A stretch of DNA of 64,000 nt from Lichtheimia corymbifera B2541. Taxonomy: Eukaryota > Mucoromycota > Mucoromycetes > Mucorales > Lichtheimiaceae. The position numbers and the translations under genes are program-made. Numbering within the stretch: position 1 is the first letter of the stretch; each line of letters opens with the position of its first letter. The stretch is taken from NCBI GenBank assembly GCA_000697475.1, contig JNEU01000978.1:62001-126000 (forward strand). Direction: 5' to 3'. Below, piece by piece: positions 34,032 to 45,952 of the stretch. The notes under the pieces were generated by a model, which was given only the letters and a program-made list of their open reading frames with translations, searched no databases and was not told where the DNA came from.

Positions 34032-36501
34032 TTATGAAATGTATTGTGAGGGATCATTAGATGAGAATATGGTATAGATCTTTCTAGACATGGACTTGTT
34101 GATATGCCGACCACGAGATGCCGTAATGGCTCGATCAACCTAGATGATGTTTTAAGAATCCATGGTATAGATATAAGAATAATGGCAGCACGTACCTCAA
34201 CATCAGCCAGCATGGATACCCGTTCTTCCCTATCCGTTAATCCTTTGTATGCATGGTGTAAAGATTGCACCGTGGGGTATGTACGCGTTACAGCTTGTGA
34301 AATGGGTGGTGTGCAGAGATGTATTTCTTGCAACATCTTGTTCCACGTATCTGCTGGATCCTTGCCACAACGAAATGCGCCATGTTTCCTCAGCTGCTGT
34401 TTTCTATACCAATCCTATCATTAGATGGGGCGGCCCAACAGTGATATTCCGTATACGTACTTGTATGGAGCACTACCAATGTCAGCAGTAAGAGCCACAA
34501 TCCAATCCACCGTGTCTTCCTCATCTGTCGTTGGCACCAACATAATATTCTTCATCAGCTGAAAATAGGTAAGGGCTTCTTCCATGTCTTGTTTTGTGGG
34601 ACCTGTCAAGGCTGCAGCTGTCAAAGGATCCCGTATCCGCCTATTGCTACTACTACTGCTGCTGCTTGATTCTGCCGTAGCGTTGCCATTTTCTATAGAG
34701 CGAATGACGGCTTGCTCGAAATCGCGCTGTCTGAGCAGATTCTTGCGCTTGTAATACGTCTCGAGTCCTTCCACCATAAGAAGCAATTGTTTGTCATTTC
34801 CAGCAGCAGCTTGCATACGATCAATACGACGATCTCGATCCGATGCTTTGACGAGTTCACATAGCTCCGGTACTGGCATGAATATCAACACCTGAGGTTC
34901 TTGCACAATGCGCACCTTTTTGTCAGGGTATGGGATGAAGGATGCCAGCTCTTCATTCCACTCGGCTGTACACTTGCGACTCCAAGCAATGGTATAGTAC
35001 ATGGTTTCTACCTCCTTGATCTCGGCTTCTTTGGGAACAATCACTTGGCGTAACAGCTCACCACGAGATGATGATGCGAAATCCTTATCCACCTCCAATA
35101 TCATCTCGCTGTACAAGTCATCACGCTTTCTCCGTAGTCGATTGGCTTGCTCAAACATCTTTTTCCTTTCCTTCTCCGCCTACATATTCCATGTTAATCT
35201 TCAATAAAATGAATAACAATAATCATACATACCTTGAGCTGTTCCTTCGCCCGTTCCTTCTCTTGCTTTTCTTGTCGCTACATGGCTTGATCATCACTAT
35301 TCGTTCTTGTATGGTTGTGGGGCTCATTCTTACCTTTTTTTCATCACGTGCTTTCTTTTTGGCAGCTTGCTCTTCTTTTTTCTTTTGGGACTGGGCACGC
35401 TTTGACTAGGATATCAAATCAGCATAATGCATCATGACGTTTTCTTTTTACTACACATACCTTGGCAGATCTTTGTGTAGCAACATCCTTTTCTGATTCA
35501 CTGCTACTGCTACTGCTGCTGTCATCATAATCCCACTCCTTCAAGTAATCCATTGAGACTGTTGTACGTCGTTGCGGTTGCATAGCGTCAAATGCTAGTG
35601 GAGGAGATTTACGTCGTTGTCGTTTAGTACTAGGCGTGGATGGTGCTGAACCTTGAAGAGTAGCCGAAAAAGTGTCATTATCATTCTCATCGTCGTCGTT
35701 GCTTGATGCAAGATCAATAGCATCCATTACTGAGGTGCCACCTTGAGATCCCATGATAGGTTGCGTCGACTGCGATCGGACACCATGATCATCATCATCA
35801 TCATCTTCATCGAAAAGGGGTCGACGTTTCCGAGTGTTATTATGGACAGGTGCTGGAGATGAAGTGATAGGTGGTGGAGAAGGTGATGATATCAAATCAA
35901 GAGGTGGTGATGATGCGTCAGAAGGAGCTTTTTCTGGTAATATGGATGATGATGATGCTCTCACGGGCGAAGAAATGTGGTTGTTGGATGATGATAATGG
36001 TGGTGAATTCCGCAGCTGTTGTGGTTGTGGTAGTAGTGGTGGAGAGATTGACAATCGTGCAGCAGGAGGGGATGGCGTTAAAGGTAATCCAAGAGGTGAT
36101 AATGATGCTACTCGTTCAGGTGATGATGGTATAGAGATCCTGATAAAACAATGAATGATGAATACAATGGCACTATCATATTGGAATTGACTTACTGGCG
36201 TTGTAACGGCGTTGTTGTCCTTGCAGGTGGAAGAGCCCCTAGATCGTCGTCGTCGTCCGAATCCAAGATAATATGCGATTGTAGCGATGGGTCGCGATCG
36301 GTTCCTTCAAGAAACTAACGAACAGAGCTTAATATAGGTCGAATGCGTAGCCAATGTAGAACATACGCTTCCGTCAAAGATCCGGTTCACTGTCATTTCC
36401 ACGCTTTTGGTCTTTAAAAGATCGACACGGATATCTGAAAGCCGCCTTCCCGACAAGTCCTGCACCTGTTTCGACATGCGATCGAGTTCGTCGGGATCCA
36501 T
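34032..36501 (-). CDS. EME1: EME1/MMS4-type crossover junction endonuclease subunit with CUE-like N terminus
   Basis: The non-catalytic partner of MUS81, which cuts branched DNA (3' flaps, nicked Holliday junctions, stalled forks) in the nucleus. The start at 36501 reads MDPDELDRMSKQVQDLSGRR, then LSDIRVDLLKTKSVEMTVNR IFDG in CUE style. HIILDSDDDDDLG, a SUMO-interacting-motif pattern, comes next. A long Ser/Pro/Asp-rich disordered part follows, then a basic coiled coil (SKRAQSQKKKEEQAAKKKAR), then the ERCC4-like nuclease fold without catalytic residues (IVPKEAEIKEVETMYYTIAW, then VRIVQEPQVLIFMPVPELCE, then VDWIVALTADIGSAPYK). The helix-hairpin-helix end includes LQEIHLCTPPISQAVTRTYP and RHINKSMSRKIYTIFSSNDP. 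Introns are near 36315-36365, 36135-36195, 35405-35462, 35275-35332, 35180-35232, 34420-34465 and 34153-34195. The stop is 34032-34034. EME1 assignment rests on domain order and local motifs. Confidence 0.8.
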
Positions 36502-37322
36502 GGTTATGATCGCTGTTGGTGATATGAAGGAACAAAGCAATGCCCGCGCGTGAAATTATGTATCACGAGATCACCCGTCGATGCGCCATGACTTGAATCT
36601 CAGGAACATTTCATTGTAGATCTTCCTATGCTTGTATAGCACGACTCCATAACACCAAGCTATGTGCTGGCACTAAGATGTACCTTCTAATCAATTCTAG
36701 TCATTATGATCACGTGAATAAAGGTTGCTGAGGGGTGCCTATCCTCAATCGTTTCCAGAATCCCTTTAAAAATCAATGACTGTATCATCCATGCATGTAT
36801 TTTCCTGCTGTAGAGTGACGGGCCCAGATCATCGGGTATTGAAGGCTGTTAAACACCTGTTGCATAAGACTAAAAAGACAATATGATGCTGCGCACAGCT
36901 GACTAAGGATTATGAATCATATCGCTTACGTGTATAAAGATGTGTATGATTGATGATGGATTAGACGCGTGTCCCTGGTTACCAAATGAGGAGTACAATT
37001 ACACCTGACATTACATCTTTATTACTTGCATCAACGTTGAAAGAAGAACATAAAGTATATGCTATACTACTAACAATAGTCCACTGATACAATGATAATC
37101 TAGGTTGCTATTTGTCTATGCTGTTACATGGAAGCTGCGAGATAATACCTGGCTTGTGATTCAATCGTGGCACGAGACGTTCCTCGGTTATAAGAAGCCG
37201 TGTGCACCGAATAGTGATCGCCAAGTTTGGCGCTTCTTTGTCTTGTGCACTCTCTTTCCCGCAACCCCTTTCACTCTTCACCTTTTACGTGGCCCTCCTT
37301 CCTCTTTTTCGAGCATTTCAAG
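36502..37322. other. divergent promoter region of EME1 and BLM10
   Basis: About 820 bp between two divergent start codons, with no gene or RNA seen. CACGTG-type sequence (atcacgtgaata near 36710) is present but unremarkable. Confidence 0.4.
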
Positions 37323-40300
37323 ATGGAAGTCGACTCGTCAACTATACCACAATCGGTCATTGACGATGATCAGCACACAATGTATTATTATCAAGCACTA
37401 CCTTATGCACACCTACTTGACCTGGAAGCAAAAGAATGGCTCGACGACATTGTCACCAACTTGATCGCTTGCATCAAAGCCCGGGATTTCAGCCGTGGCG
37501 TTGCATTTTGGACTAAACACTTATCTCTGTACGTTTGTGAGCATAAAAAAGAAGGATAGAATACCTCGTGCTTATACTTTTCTTTTTGTCATAGATACCG
37601 AGAACTTAAGCATGATATTCCACGCGAAGCTCGAGCAACACTTGCAAAGTTACTGTATACCGTTGTCACCATCCCAGGAATGGATATCACAATCGTAGAA
37701 TCATGCGCAAACATGTGTGTCCGTTTGATAAGGTAGGGTGCTCTATTGGATGATACATGTAATGGCGATGTCTCATTTATGCAATCAACCACGTTTAGGA
37801 AAACGCACCGTCTTGGACCAGAAGATCTGACATTGCCTTGGAAACCGCTATATGAAGCAATCGATCGATTCATCTTTGGCGAATTCGAAGCTCGTATTTA
37901 TCACTCAGAGTATGATACACGCCTTTCTTTCATATTTAGTTCACTATTGACCCTCTCTTATTTTAGAAAGCATATCAATGCCGTTGTCCGCTTGGCCGAT
38001 TATGCACAACGTTTCTTCCCGCCATCAGCTACAAAGGAGGTTTTGGATACGTTTTTACCAATGTTCTCAGTGGATTCAATGAAGGATGTTGCAAAGACTC
38101 AAGGATATCTGGTTCTCTTTCTACCTCCCACTATCCCAAGACATTCCATCACAAATGAGAGATTGCCAGGCGGTGACAATGCAATCCATCCCAAAGAATA
38201 CCTACCAACGCTTTTCTCCATGTGGTCTATCATTACAGCATCTTCAACATATGACAGTCAATTCATCACACAACTTGCCAACATTGCGGAAGCCAACATT
38301 GATGACCCATCGATCGACGATACTGGACTTTTTACACGCGAACAAATCAAGGCAGTGTTTACAATCGGCTTGCAAATGATGAGTATCCCTGTCGGCAGCA
38401 GAGATGGTAGCGGCATAGGCGGTGGAAGACGAAGTGGATCAACTGGATATGGAAGCAATGGTAGAAAAAATGATATCAAAGCTGGTGATGCATTATTGTT
38501 ACGAGGGAAACTGGTACGTAAATGAGAGATTGTGTGTGATGAAAAGCGATTGACCCCTCTTTTTTCTTTAGGAGCGTTATCGATCGCTTGCAAAATTCAT
38601 TGTCTATTCTATCATTCCCGAAAATGAGGATGGTGCAAGTTATGCCCTGACACATCTTGAAGAGCTTGTGCAAGCAACAGAGTTATACTACCATCCGTCA
38701 AATTATGGAACATGGTCGTTTTACCTCACCTTATTCATGCATCATGTGGCTGAGATGTTTCTGAAACGTTGGCAAGAAGGTGAGTGATCATACAAACAAA
38801 GAATCGTTGTTTACTAATATCTTTTCTTGTAGAGGAGGATCCTTCATGCAATACACCTTCCACACGACGATTGACACCTGCATTGCGAAAGCGCTTTGTT
38901 TTGATCATCCGACCGCTTACCTACCTCAGTATCTTTGGCAAGGATTCATTTATCGTACGCACCACACAAAAGACGCTCAAGTTTTTATGCTGTAAGTCTA
39001 GTAGATGGACAAGTAACATGACTGGATAGTTTCAAATAACAAGGAATGGTTATATTGGGTAGGGCTGGAACCAAACTTGATCTTTCCAGGTTTATTGGAA
39101 CGGATTTATCCTTCGTTGGAAACATTGACCGAGGTAAGGTGTTGTTTCTTCCCTTGCTTTACTGGTCAAGCTGACATTGGTTCATTTAGACGCATCGCAC
39201 AACGAGTGCTTTGGGTTTTCTAGCTGATACTGCTATGCCCCTTATGGCACGTGATCACTATGCTGCTGGAGGAAAACATCTTTTACCATTACTCGACCTT
39301 GCTACTCCTGGTATCGACATGAACGATCCTATTAAATCAGTCATCACCATGCTGTTCATTAATGCGGTGGTTGCCCTGGTACCTGTCACCGACCTCACCA
39401 CTGGAGCTTCCGGCTATGACAATGGATATGGTGGAGGAGTGGGTTACGAAGGCATGGATATCGATCCATCCGATCCTGAAGCACAGTTACCACGTGAAGA
39501 AGAAGATCGACTTTGCAAGACTTCTACAGGCGTATTTGAAGATTGGATGGCCAAATTCTTGCGACGCGTTTTTGCCATGGTATTTATTTACTTGTCGATT
39601 CATGCATAAAGATGGTACTAATCCACTCATATATTATAGCTTGAAAATTTGCCACAGCAGAATCGAACAAAGAATGATGGAGCCTATGAAACCGGGTTGA
39701 CGACGATGGTCATGGTATGGTATAAAAATAGATAACTGATGCTGGCATATATACTAAATAATGATACTTTAGCATACCTGCGATACCTTATTCGGCCAAT
39801 TGTCTGATGACATGTATAACTTGGCGTTACGAATGGTGGTTGATTTTGTTGGTGGTCAAGTGCTGTCAAATGCAATTCATGCAGGTGGCCTTTTGTGTAC
39901 CGCTGTTGCTAGCGCAAACCCTGCCAAAGCTGCCAAACAGCTTATCCCGCTTTGTATCGGCAACATTATGTCTGAACTCGAGCATGGTGCAGCTTCTACG
40001 GTGGTTAACTCTGCTACTTCTACGCCTATTCAATCTGATTCAACGTTGCATTGGTACCAAGGCATCCTCTTCTCCACCGTTGCTGCCATGGGTAGCGAGC
40101 TTCTCAATTACAAGTCTGAAATTATCAATGTATTGAAGGAAATGACTGAAAAGTGCAGGAGCCGCACTGGTTTTACATGGTCTGGAAAATTGCTCCGTGC
40201 ATCACTCAAAACGCTACTCGCCATCTATCCACGTGATTTTCGCAGCTTGACACCCAAAGAGTGGAATAACAAAGGTAACCTTTTCATTGTGCATATGCAG

Positions 40301-43300
40301 GATTGTTCTTTGTTTTAGCTAATTGTGCTATGTATAAAGAATGCATGGAGAATTCGCACTTGTTGTGGGGCAAGCCTGGTGACCCAAAGGACCTGCAAAT
40401 CGATTGGCACGTACCGACCAAGGAAGAGATTGATTTTGGCATGGAGCTTTTGGAGACATTTGTTGTACCATCAATGAATCAAGTACGGGAATTGATCACC
40501 AATTATGGATCCTCTGAATCATCCATGGCAACGCATGAATGGACCAATCTGTTTTGTCGACATTTATCTTTGATTCGAAACGGTCTCATGGGCAGCACCT
40601 GCTTGATCCCTTGCAATGGATTTGAACCTGAGAATGACCAAGAGCGTTTAATGGAGTAAGTATTACGGGTCATTCAATTGTCCATCAATTTTACTAAACA
40701 ATGAATTATTTAGTGGCGGCGACAATGACATTATTTACAACCTTGAACATCCACCAAAGTTCAGTGCTGATTATCCTCTCAATGATCCACAAGACCCAAC
40801 ATATCAACGAGCCAAACAACTGCGGAAGGATATCATTCAGCTCACGCACGAGGCAATCCAATTCTTTCAAACAAAACGAGAGGATGATTTGGAGAGCTTG
40901 AAGGTCATCATCAAGATTTCGAGGACGCTGGTTGATGATCAGGGTATTGACAAAAAGAGCATGGATGGTCACTCGGCGAGATATACTATGGCACATACCA
41001 TGTACAAGACACCCTTAGGTCACAAGCATTATCCCCGTGGTATATTAGGTACGTAGCAAAGGAAAACCAAATTCCCAAAAGCTAAGCAACCTTTTCTTTT
41101 TAGTCCATAGAGCTTACCTCTTGCATTTACGTCGTCTTCGTACAAACGTAAAGATGAATACGCATGCCTCAGTCTTGAGTTCAACATTTTTACGTGATCT
41201 TTTGGAGTTGTCTTTGAGTTCCTATGCCGAAATTCGAAAGTATGTACGCCTCGTATATGATATCAGTGTTAATCACGCCTCTTTTCTGGGATAGGTTGAG
41301 TCAAAGCACGTTGAATGCTGCCTTGAGAAACTTTGGTGGAGCTCGCAAAGAAATCGTACCATTGATTGTGGATGTCTTGCAGCCGAAAGAAAAAGGTAAC
41401 CTAACGACTATCATCGATAAACACATTACTTATCGTCCTGGGTATTCATAGTGGACAAGGATGCGTATGCAAACAAGATGAAAGGCGCTTTGTACCTCCT
41501 TCAACAAAAGAACATTTTGAGCCCTTGTATCCACCGTTCAGATCTCACACCCAAATTCGTGCTGTCGATCTGTAAGGCCCAACATGAGGATAAGGTATAT
41601 CATTGAAGAAGGATTAATATTACATTGCACCAAACTAACCCAAATCCATGCTGTTATAGCCTTCAATCCAAGAACTGATTCGCAAGCTATTCATCAGCTT
41701 TATATCGTCCTCTGCAATTGCTGCTGTCCTTTCACGGATATTGGTGCCTGAAGATGACGACAAGTATTTGGACGAGCTAGCTCAATCCGACAAGATCAAT
41801 TCACTTGTGGACGCTTACAAAGCTAAGGTTGAAAGCACCCAGCACAAACGTCAGGAAGCATATGATGATATGGTCAGCTCGTTATTGGATCTCTTGGAAG
41901 ACCCCAAGCTTCATTGGCGATTTTCGACTATGGCAGCCAATGTGATTCAAGTATTTACACGGCCAGAGACAGCACCTACCGCCCGTATGGCAACCTTTGC
42001 TATCAAAAGCACGTTATCTGAGCTCTCACCTATGCGACGAATTGGTGTATCTGTTACAACACAGCTGCTGCAATACATTGAGGATCGCACTCTTACACAA
42101 GGCGATAATGATAAGCTGATATCCAAAGACATCAATGACCCGCTAGAACGTGAAGTGCATGTCTCTCAAGACCTTGCGCAAAAGTACCTTTCCATCATGA
42201 CTCAAGAGCTTACCGAGGAAAGCATTGCAGAGTGGCAAGTATAAATGCAATCATCAAAGTTTATAGCATGTAGCTTATGCTTCATTTATTTGTAGTCCAT
42301 TGGTCGATGAACCGTCTACCGGCTGGTATGTGTGGCCAGAAAAATTCAAGGGACGTACGCTACGACCTGCAACATCTGGTGGTGATCGTGCCATTGACGA
42401 AGCGAGCAAAGGAGCTTATGATGAATTTGAGAGATTCTTCACATCGACGTCATTTTGGGAATCACTTTCAAAGTACATGTCACAAGAACTATCACAAGCA
42501 GAGGAAGATTTATTCAACCGAGTCAATGTCAACCTATACGAGAATATCTTTATCATATATGAAGACAAGCCCATATCAGCTATGCAGGAACAGCTTAAAA
42601 AGTTGTGCGAATCCATGGAGCAACGTAGCCATCAACGTGCTGCTGCAGAGATGATCACAGGCTTGGTGCGTGGTACGGTGAATTGGCCCCTTGTCAAGAT
42701 CCAAAAGTTATGGGAATGGCTTGCACCCTTACTGCAATCGACCTTTGCTGCTATTACGCCAGATTCACTCACTTACTGGGAATCTTGTGTCAAACACTGT
42801 GCTGTAAGTAGTCGAGAACAAGCATGATTTTTCCGAAATTAACCATGGACACTATAGGTCAATTGGGATCCACGTCGATTGCATTATTTGAGACAAGTTG
42901 TATTTGGAGCTACGTTTGATCCCACATCGGATGCCGCATTTGCCGAAGCAAGAAAGCTGTTGCTAGCACGTGCCATGATCAGTGAACTTGGATGGCGTGG
43001 AGCCCCTTTGGTGGATGGATTGTTGGATACCTATTTTGGTCACTTGGCACATCCCTATAAGCAAGTGCGAGAATGTCTTGGCAGCAATATCAATGAGATC
43101 CTCCAATTCCATTGGGCACCTTCTATGTTGAACGTAAAAGAGGCGATAGAACGGAACCAGCAGTCTGACAACGGTGGCGTTGGCAATGTCCCAATGACGC
43201 TTGACAACAGAACGCGGGCACTTTTGGATACAGCAGTGGCACAATTGGATCAATGGCAAGCTGAGGATATCGAGTCATACAAGCGCGCAAGCAAAACAGG

Positions 43301-44328
43301 TTAGTGTCATTTGTGAATCGTCATGATGATGGTAAATGATTACTTATAACCGATTGTCTTGTGTGATATAATAGTACTGTGTTGGTTGCATGATGCATTG
43401 AGGCAATGGCGTGTTGAATGCGTATTGCCCTATGTTGTCTCCTTGTGGAAACGTATCGTTACTATGCAAGAACTCCATGACGACCCTGATTTGCAAGCAA
43501 TGGCATCCAGCGTTTTGAACGCACTTACTCAATTTGTGTACCCGCCTGCCATGGTCGAGAAGCTCTTGGATGAATTCGTCACGGTGCTAACCCAATCGGA
43601 AAGCTGGAGAATCCGTACACGCACGTTGCCTATGTTGCAAGTATTTTTCTTTAGAAACTTGTTCAACTTGAGCAGTGATCAAATTGTACGTGTGATGAGC
43701 GTGGTCGGTGGTTTGCTATTGAACGCCCAAATCGAGGCAAGTGTGATGATTCTTTTTTTGGGATTGTTGGAGTCATCATTATGCCGCAGTATTACTGACA
43801 GGTTGTGTGCATCATCACAGGTACGACAAATGGCAGCTATCACGTTGGGTGGTCTTGTGCGATGTTCACAACGCGACGCCATTGAAAGTGTCCAAGCACA
43901 ATACTCTGCGCTTTTGCAAACCAAGGTTGCCAAACGTCGACGTGATCCTGAGACTGGCAAATTGATTGAGGTGCCTGGATTCGATGAAGCTGTCTTGAAG
44001 AAACATGCTGGTGTGTTAGGCTTATCATGCCTGGTGGGTGCATTTCCATACGAGGTGCCCAAATGGATGCCCAATGTGTTGTGTCAGCTGGCAAGCTGCA
44101 TGTCCGATCCTGCCGAGATTCAGGTTTGTCTTTATCGCTCGGCCCGCTTTTCTTTGTTTATTATATCTCACATCGACTCCTTTGTGTACATAGTCAACCG
44201 TCCGCAAGACCTTTTCTGATTTCAGACGTACCCATTCGGATACTTGGCACGAGGACATTACCAAATTCACTGAAGACCAACTCTCGATTCTCAATGACAT
44301 GTTGATATCACCCTCCTACTATGCTTAG
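37323..44328 (+). CDS. BLM10: proteasome activator BLM10 / PA200 (PSME4)
   Basis: A giant HEAT-repeat activator that caps the 20S proteasome; fungal and animal forms act in proteasome assembly and in degradation of unfolded proteins and acetylated histones. The ATG at 37323 gives [20 protein letters not shown]. Then comes [20 protein letters not shown] and the family block [20 protein letters not shown]. Many short introns (twenty or so) interrupt the gene; the protein should be roughly 1,850 residues. The C-terminal DUF3437 region is clear: [20 protein letters not shown], then [20 protein letters not shown], then [20 protein letters not shown], then [20 protein letters not shown]. The last residues are SPSYYA, the HbYX motif that inserts into the alpha-ring and opens the gate. 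The stop is 44326-44328. This is the largest gene in the window. Confidence 0.95.
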
Positions 44329-45389
44329 CTTCCAATGTCGTCATCTTTTTTTTCTCCCCCAAACCTATTTTCGACCTGTACACGCAGCTTCCCGCCATTT
44401 GTGTTTTATTTGACGTTAGATTGTACAGTAAATACATGCTCTGATGACAACACAATGTCGCCATAACAATTATATTACTTATCATCAACAACGGTGTTAT
44501 TTTGAGACAATCAATGTATCATTACGTGCTTATAACAGGTTTTAAATGCTGTAAGCGGCTCAGCATTCTATTGACGACTGCATGACATTCTATATATAAT
44601 GGAGGATGACAGTGGCATGTGGCCATATGAAACGCAGCAATAATGACATGCACACATGCACCACCACCATTCTTTCTCATTTTCCATTTGTGATACCGGT
44701 TTTGCACAGGATAGATGATAAGATGGGGTATATTTGTTTCATGTCCCTAGATTGTGGATGGTCATAACGCAATGGTTGTTTTCTTTGTCGAGTTTTCCGT
44801 GCACATGGAATACGAATTACCATTGTCATGGAATCGGTCCGATGATACCGATCTGGATAAGGACGCGTTTTTGGGGGGTTGGGGGGTGGGAGGAGGGGGG
44901 AAACAAAGAACAGCCGGAACGCAAACTAAGGTAACATTTACTCGGCAGTGATTGGTGCTTGACAGTTCCTCGTGTCACTGCAATTGCAATTTGTTTTCAA
45001 TGTTTGCACGCACAATTGCGCAGCATATGCATGTTCACCCATGGAAGCATTAAGAACAATGATACACACTCTTTTTGGATGTTGTAGATAGGTTCATCTT
45101 TATGTAAATGGTATGATATAAGAATGATGATAAATTGAATGCGAATATATGTATGCGGTAAATGAACATGGTGAGGAGGTATACATGTGTGTGGGGGATG
45201 GTAGTAGTGGAGAAAAAAAAAGAGCATTCTATCTAAAACATGTTCACCAGGAACACCAGAAACAATGATATGCTTGTAGCCATGTTGTGGATATTGATAT
45301 ATACGATGATGATGATGATCGGGGGCACCGAAAGATAAGATATGCTTGAATATATACGTGCCAAGAGGACTGATTATGGTTTGGCTTGG
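44329..45389. other. intergenic region with G-quadruplex-like tract
   Basis: Between BLM10 (+) and the microprotein gene (-). It contains the G-rich tract at 44873-44900 (GGGGGGTTGGGGGGTGGG, then AGGAGGGGGG). Frames such as 44734-44934 only read this tract. No other gene is seen. Confidence 0.45.
44873..44900 (+). other. candidate G-quadruplex
   Basis: Four G runs of 6, 6, 3 and 6 bases are separated by loops of 2, 1 and 4 bases. This fits the usual G4 pattern (G3+ N1-7, four times). It lies in the spacer about 545 bp after the BLM10 stop codon. Confidence 0.6.
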
Positions 45390-45518
45390 TTAACGTCGAG
45401 CGTTAGGACAATGAGCTTCATGAGAGAATTGGGATACATCCACGCCACAAAGAGGACAGAATGAGTATGAAGTGATGTTGTTGGTGTGGATAACGTGGCT
45501 CTGGTTCTTGCAGCACAT
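45390..45518 (-). CDS. 42-residue zinc-finger-like microprotein
   Basis: A short frame that reads MCCKNQSHVIHTNNITSYSF, followed by CPLCGVDVSQFSHEAHCPNA and RR. The CxxC...H..HC arrangement (Cys-Pro-Leu-Cys, then Ser-His-Glu-Ala-His-Cys) is a treble-clef or C2H2/C2HC zinc-finger pattern. A TATA box (TATAAAA on -) is at 45601-45607, and the first ATG after the predicted start site (about 45575) is exactly this one. This is the main reason I prefer it to the longer frame 45418-45639, which begins upstream of the TATA box. No homolog is recalled. It could be the whole protein, or a first exon if there is unseen splicing. Confidence 0.45.
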   Translation of the reverse strand: MCCKNQSHVIHTNNITSYSFCPLCGVDVSQFSHEAHCPNARR

Positions 45519-45952
45519 GCTTTGAAAATTGTGTTGTTGTGTTGTGTTGTGTATGAAAAGATTTAAAGAAAGGCGGGGAAAAGGACACGTTGTGGTGTCC
45601 TTTTATAAGAGTTGGGTGGTTGTGGTGGTTGGTGGCCATGCGAGTTTTAGTTGTCGTGTGACACTTGCCTGATCGGTGGTCCGTTTGCCAAGCTGTTTCA
45701 GCAAATGAGAGAGGTGCTGGGCGGGCTGTGGCTATTCTAAGAATTAAGATTCCTTGCTAAGCATCAAAGGGATAAGAATGTGATACCAGCCATACCACGC
45801 GTGCAAGGCACAACCACCAACCACTTTTACAGCTGCAAATAACTGGTCCAATTGAGCCTCGATGGCGAGGCGCAGCACCAATGGTAACACGAGTATAAAG
45901 AGAAACAAAGACGTGTCAAAAAAGTTTATTCCACTCTATTCTACTACTACAG
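45519..45952. other. spacer between microprotein gene and SRP72
   Basis: Upstream region of the microprotein (TATA box at 45601-45607) and 3' flank of SRP72. Nothing more is recognised. Confidence 0.35.
45583..45607 (-). promoter_or_regulatory. TATA box and adjacent inverted repeat of the microprotein gene
   Basis: TATAAAA on the minus strand occupies 45601-45607. Directly downstream lies the inverted repeat GGACAC (45583-45588) / GTGTCC (45595-45600) around a 6-base spacer. It could be a protein-binding site or a hairpin near the transcript start. Assignment is by position only. Confidence 0.4.

Noticed and set aside
35834..36154. 106-residue + frame opposite EME1
   Set aside because: Antisense shadow of the Ser/Pro/Asp-rich linker.
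45418..45639. 73-residue minus frame starting upstream of the TATA box
   Set aside because: Its ATG precedes the TATA box, so it would not be in the transcript; the overlapping 42-residue frame fits better.
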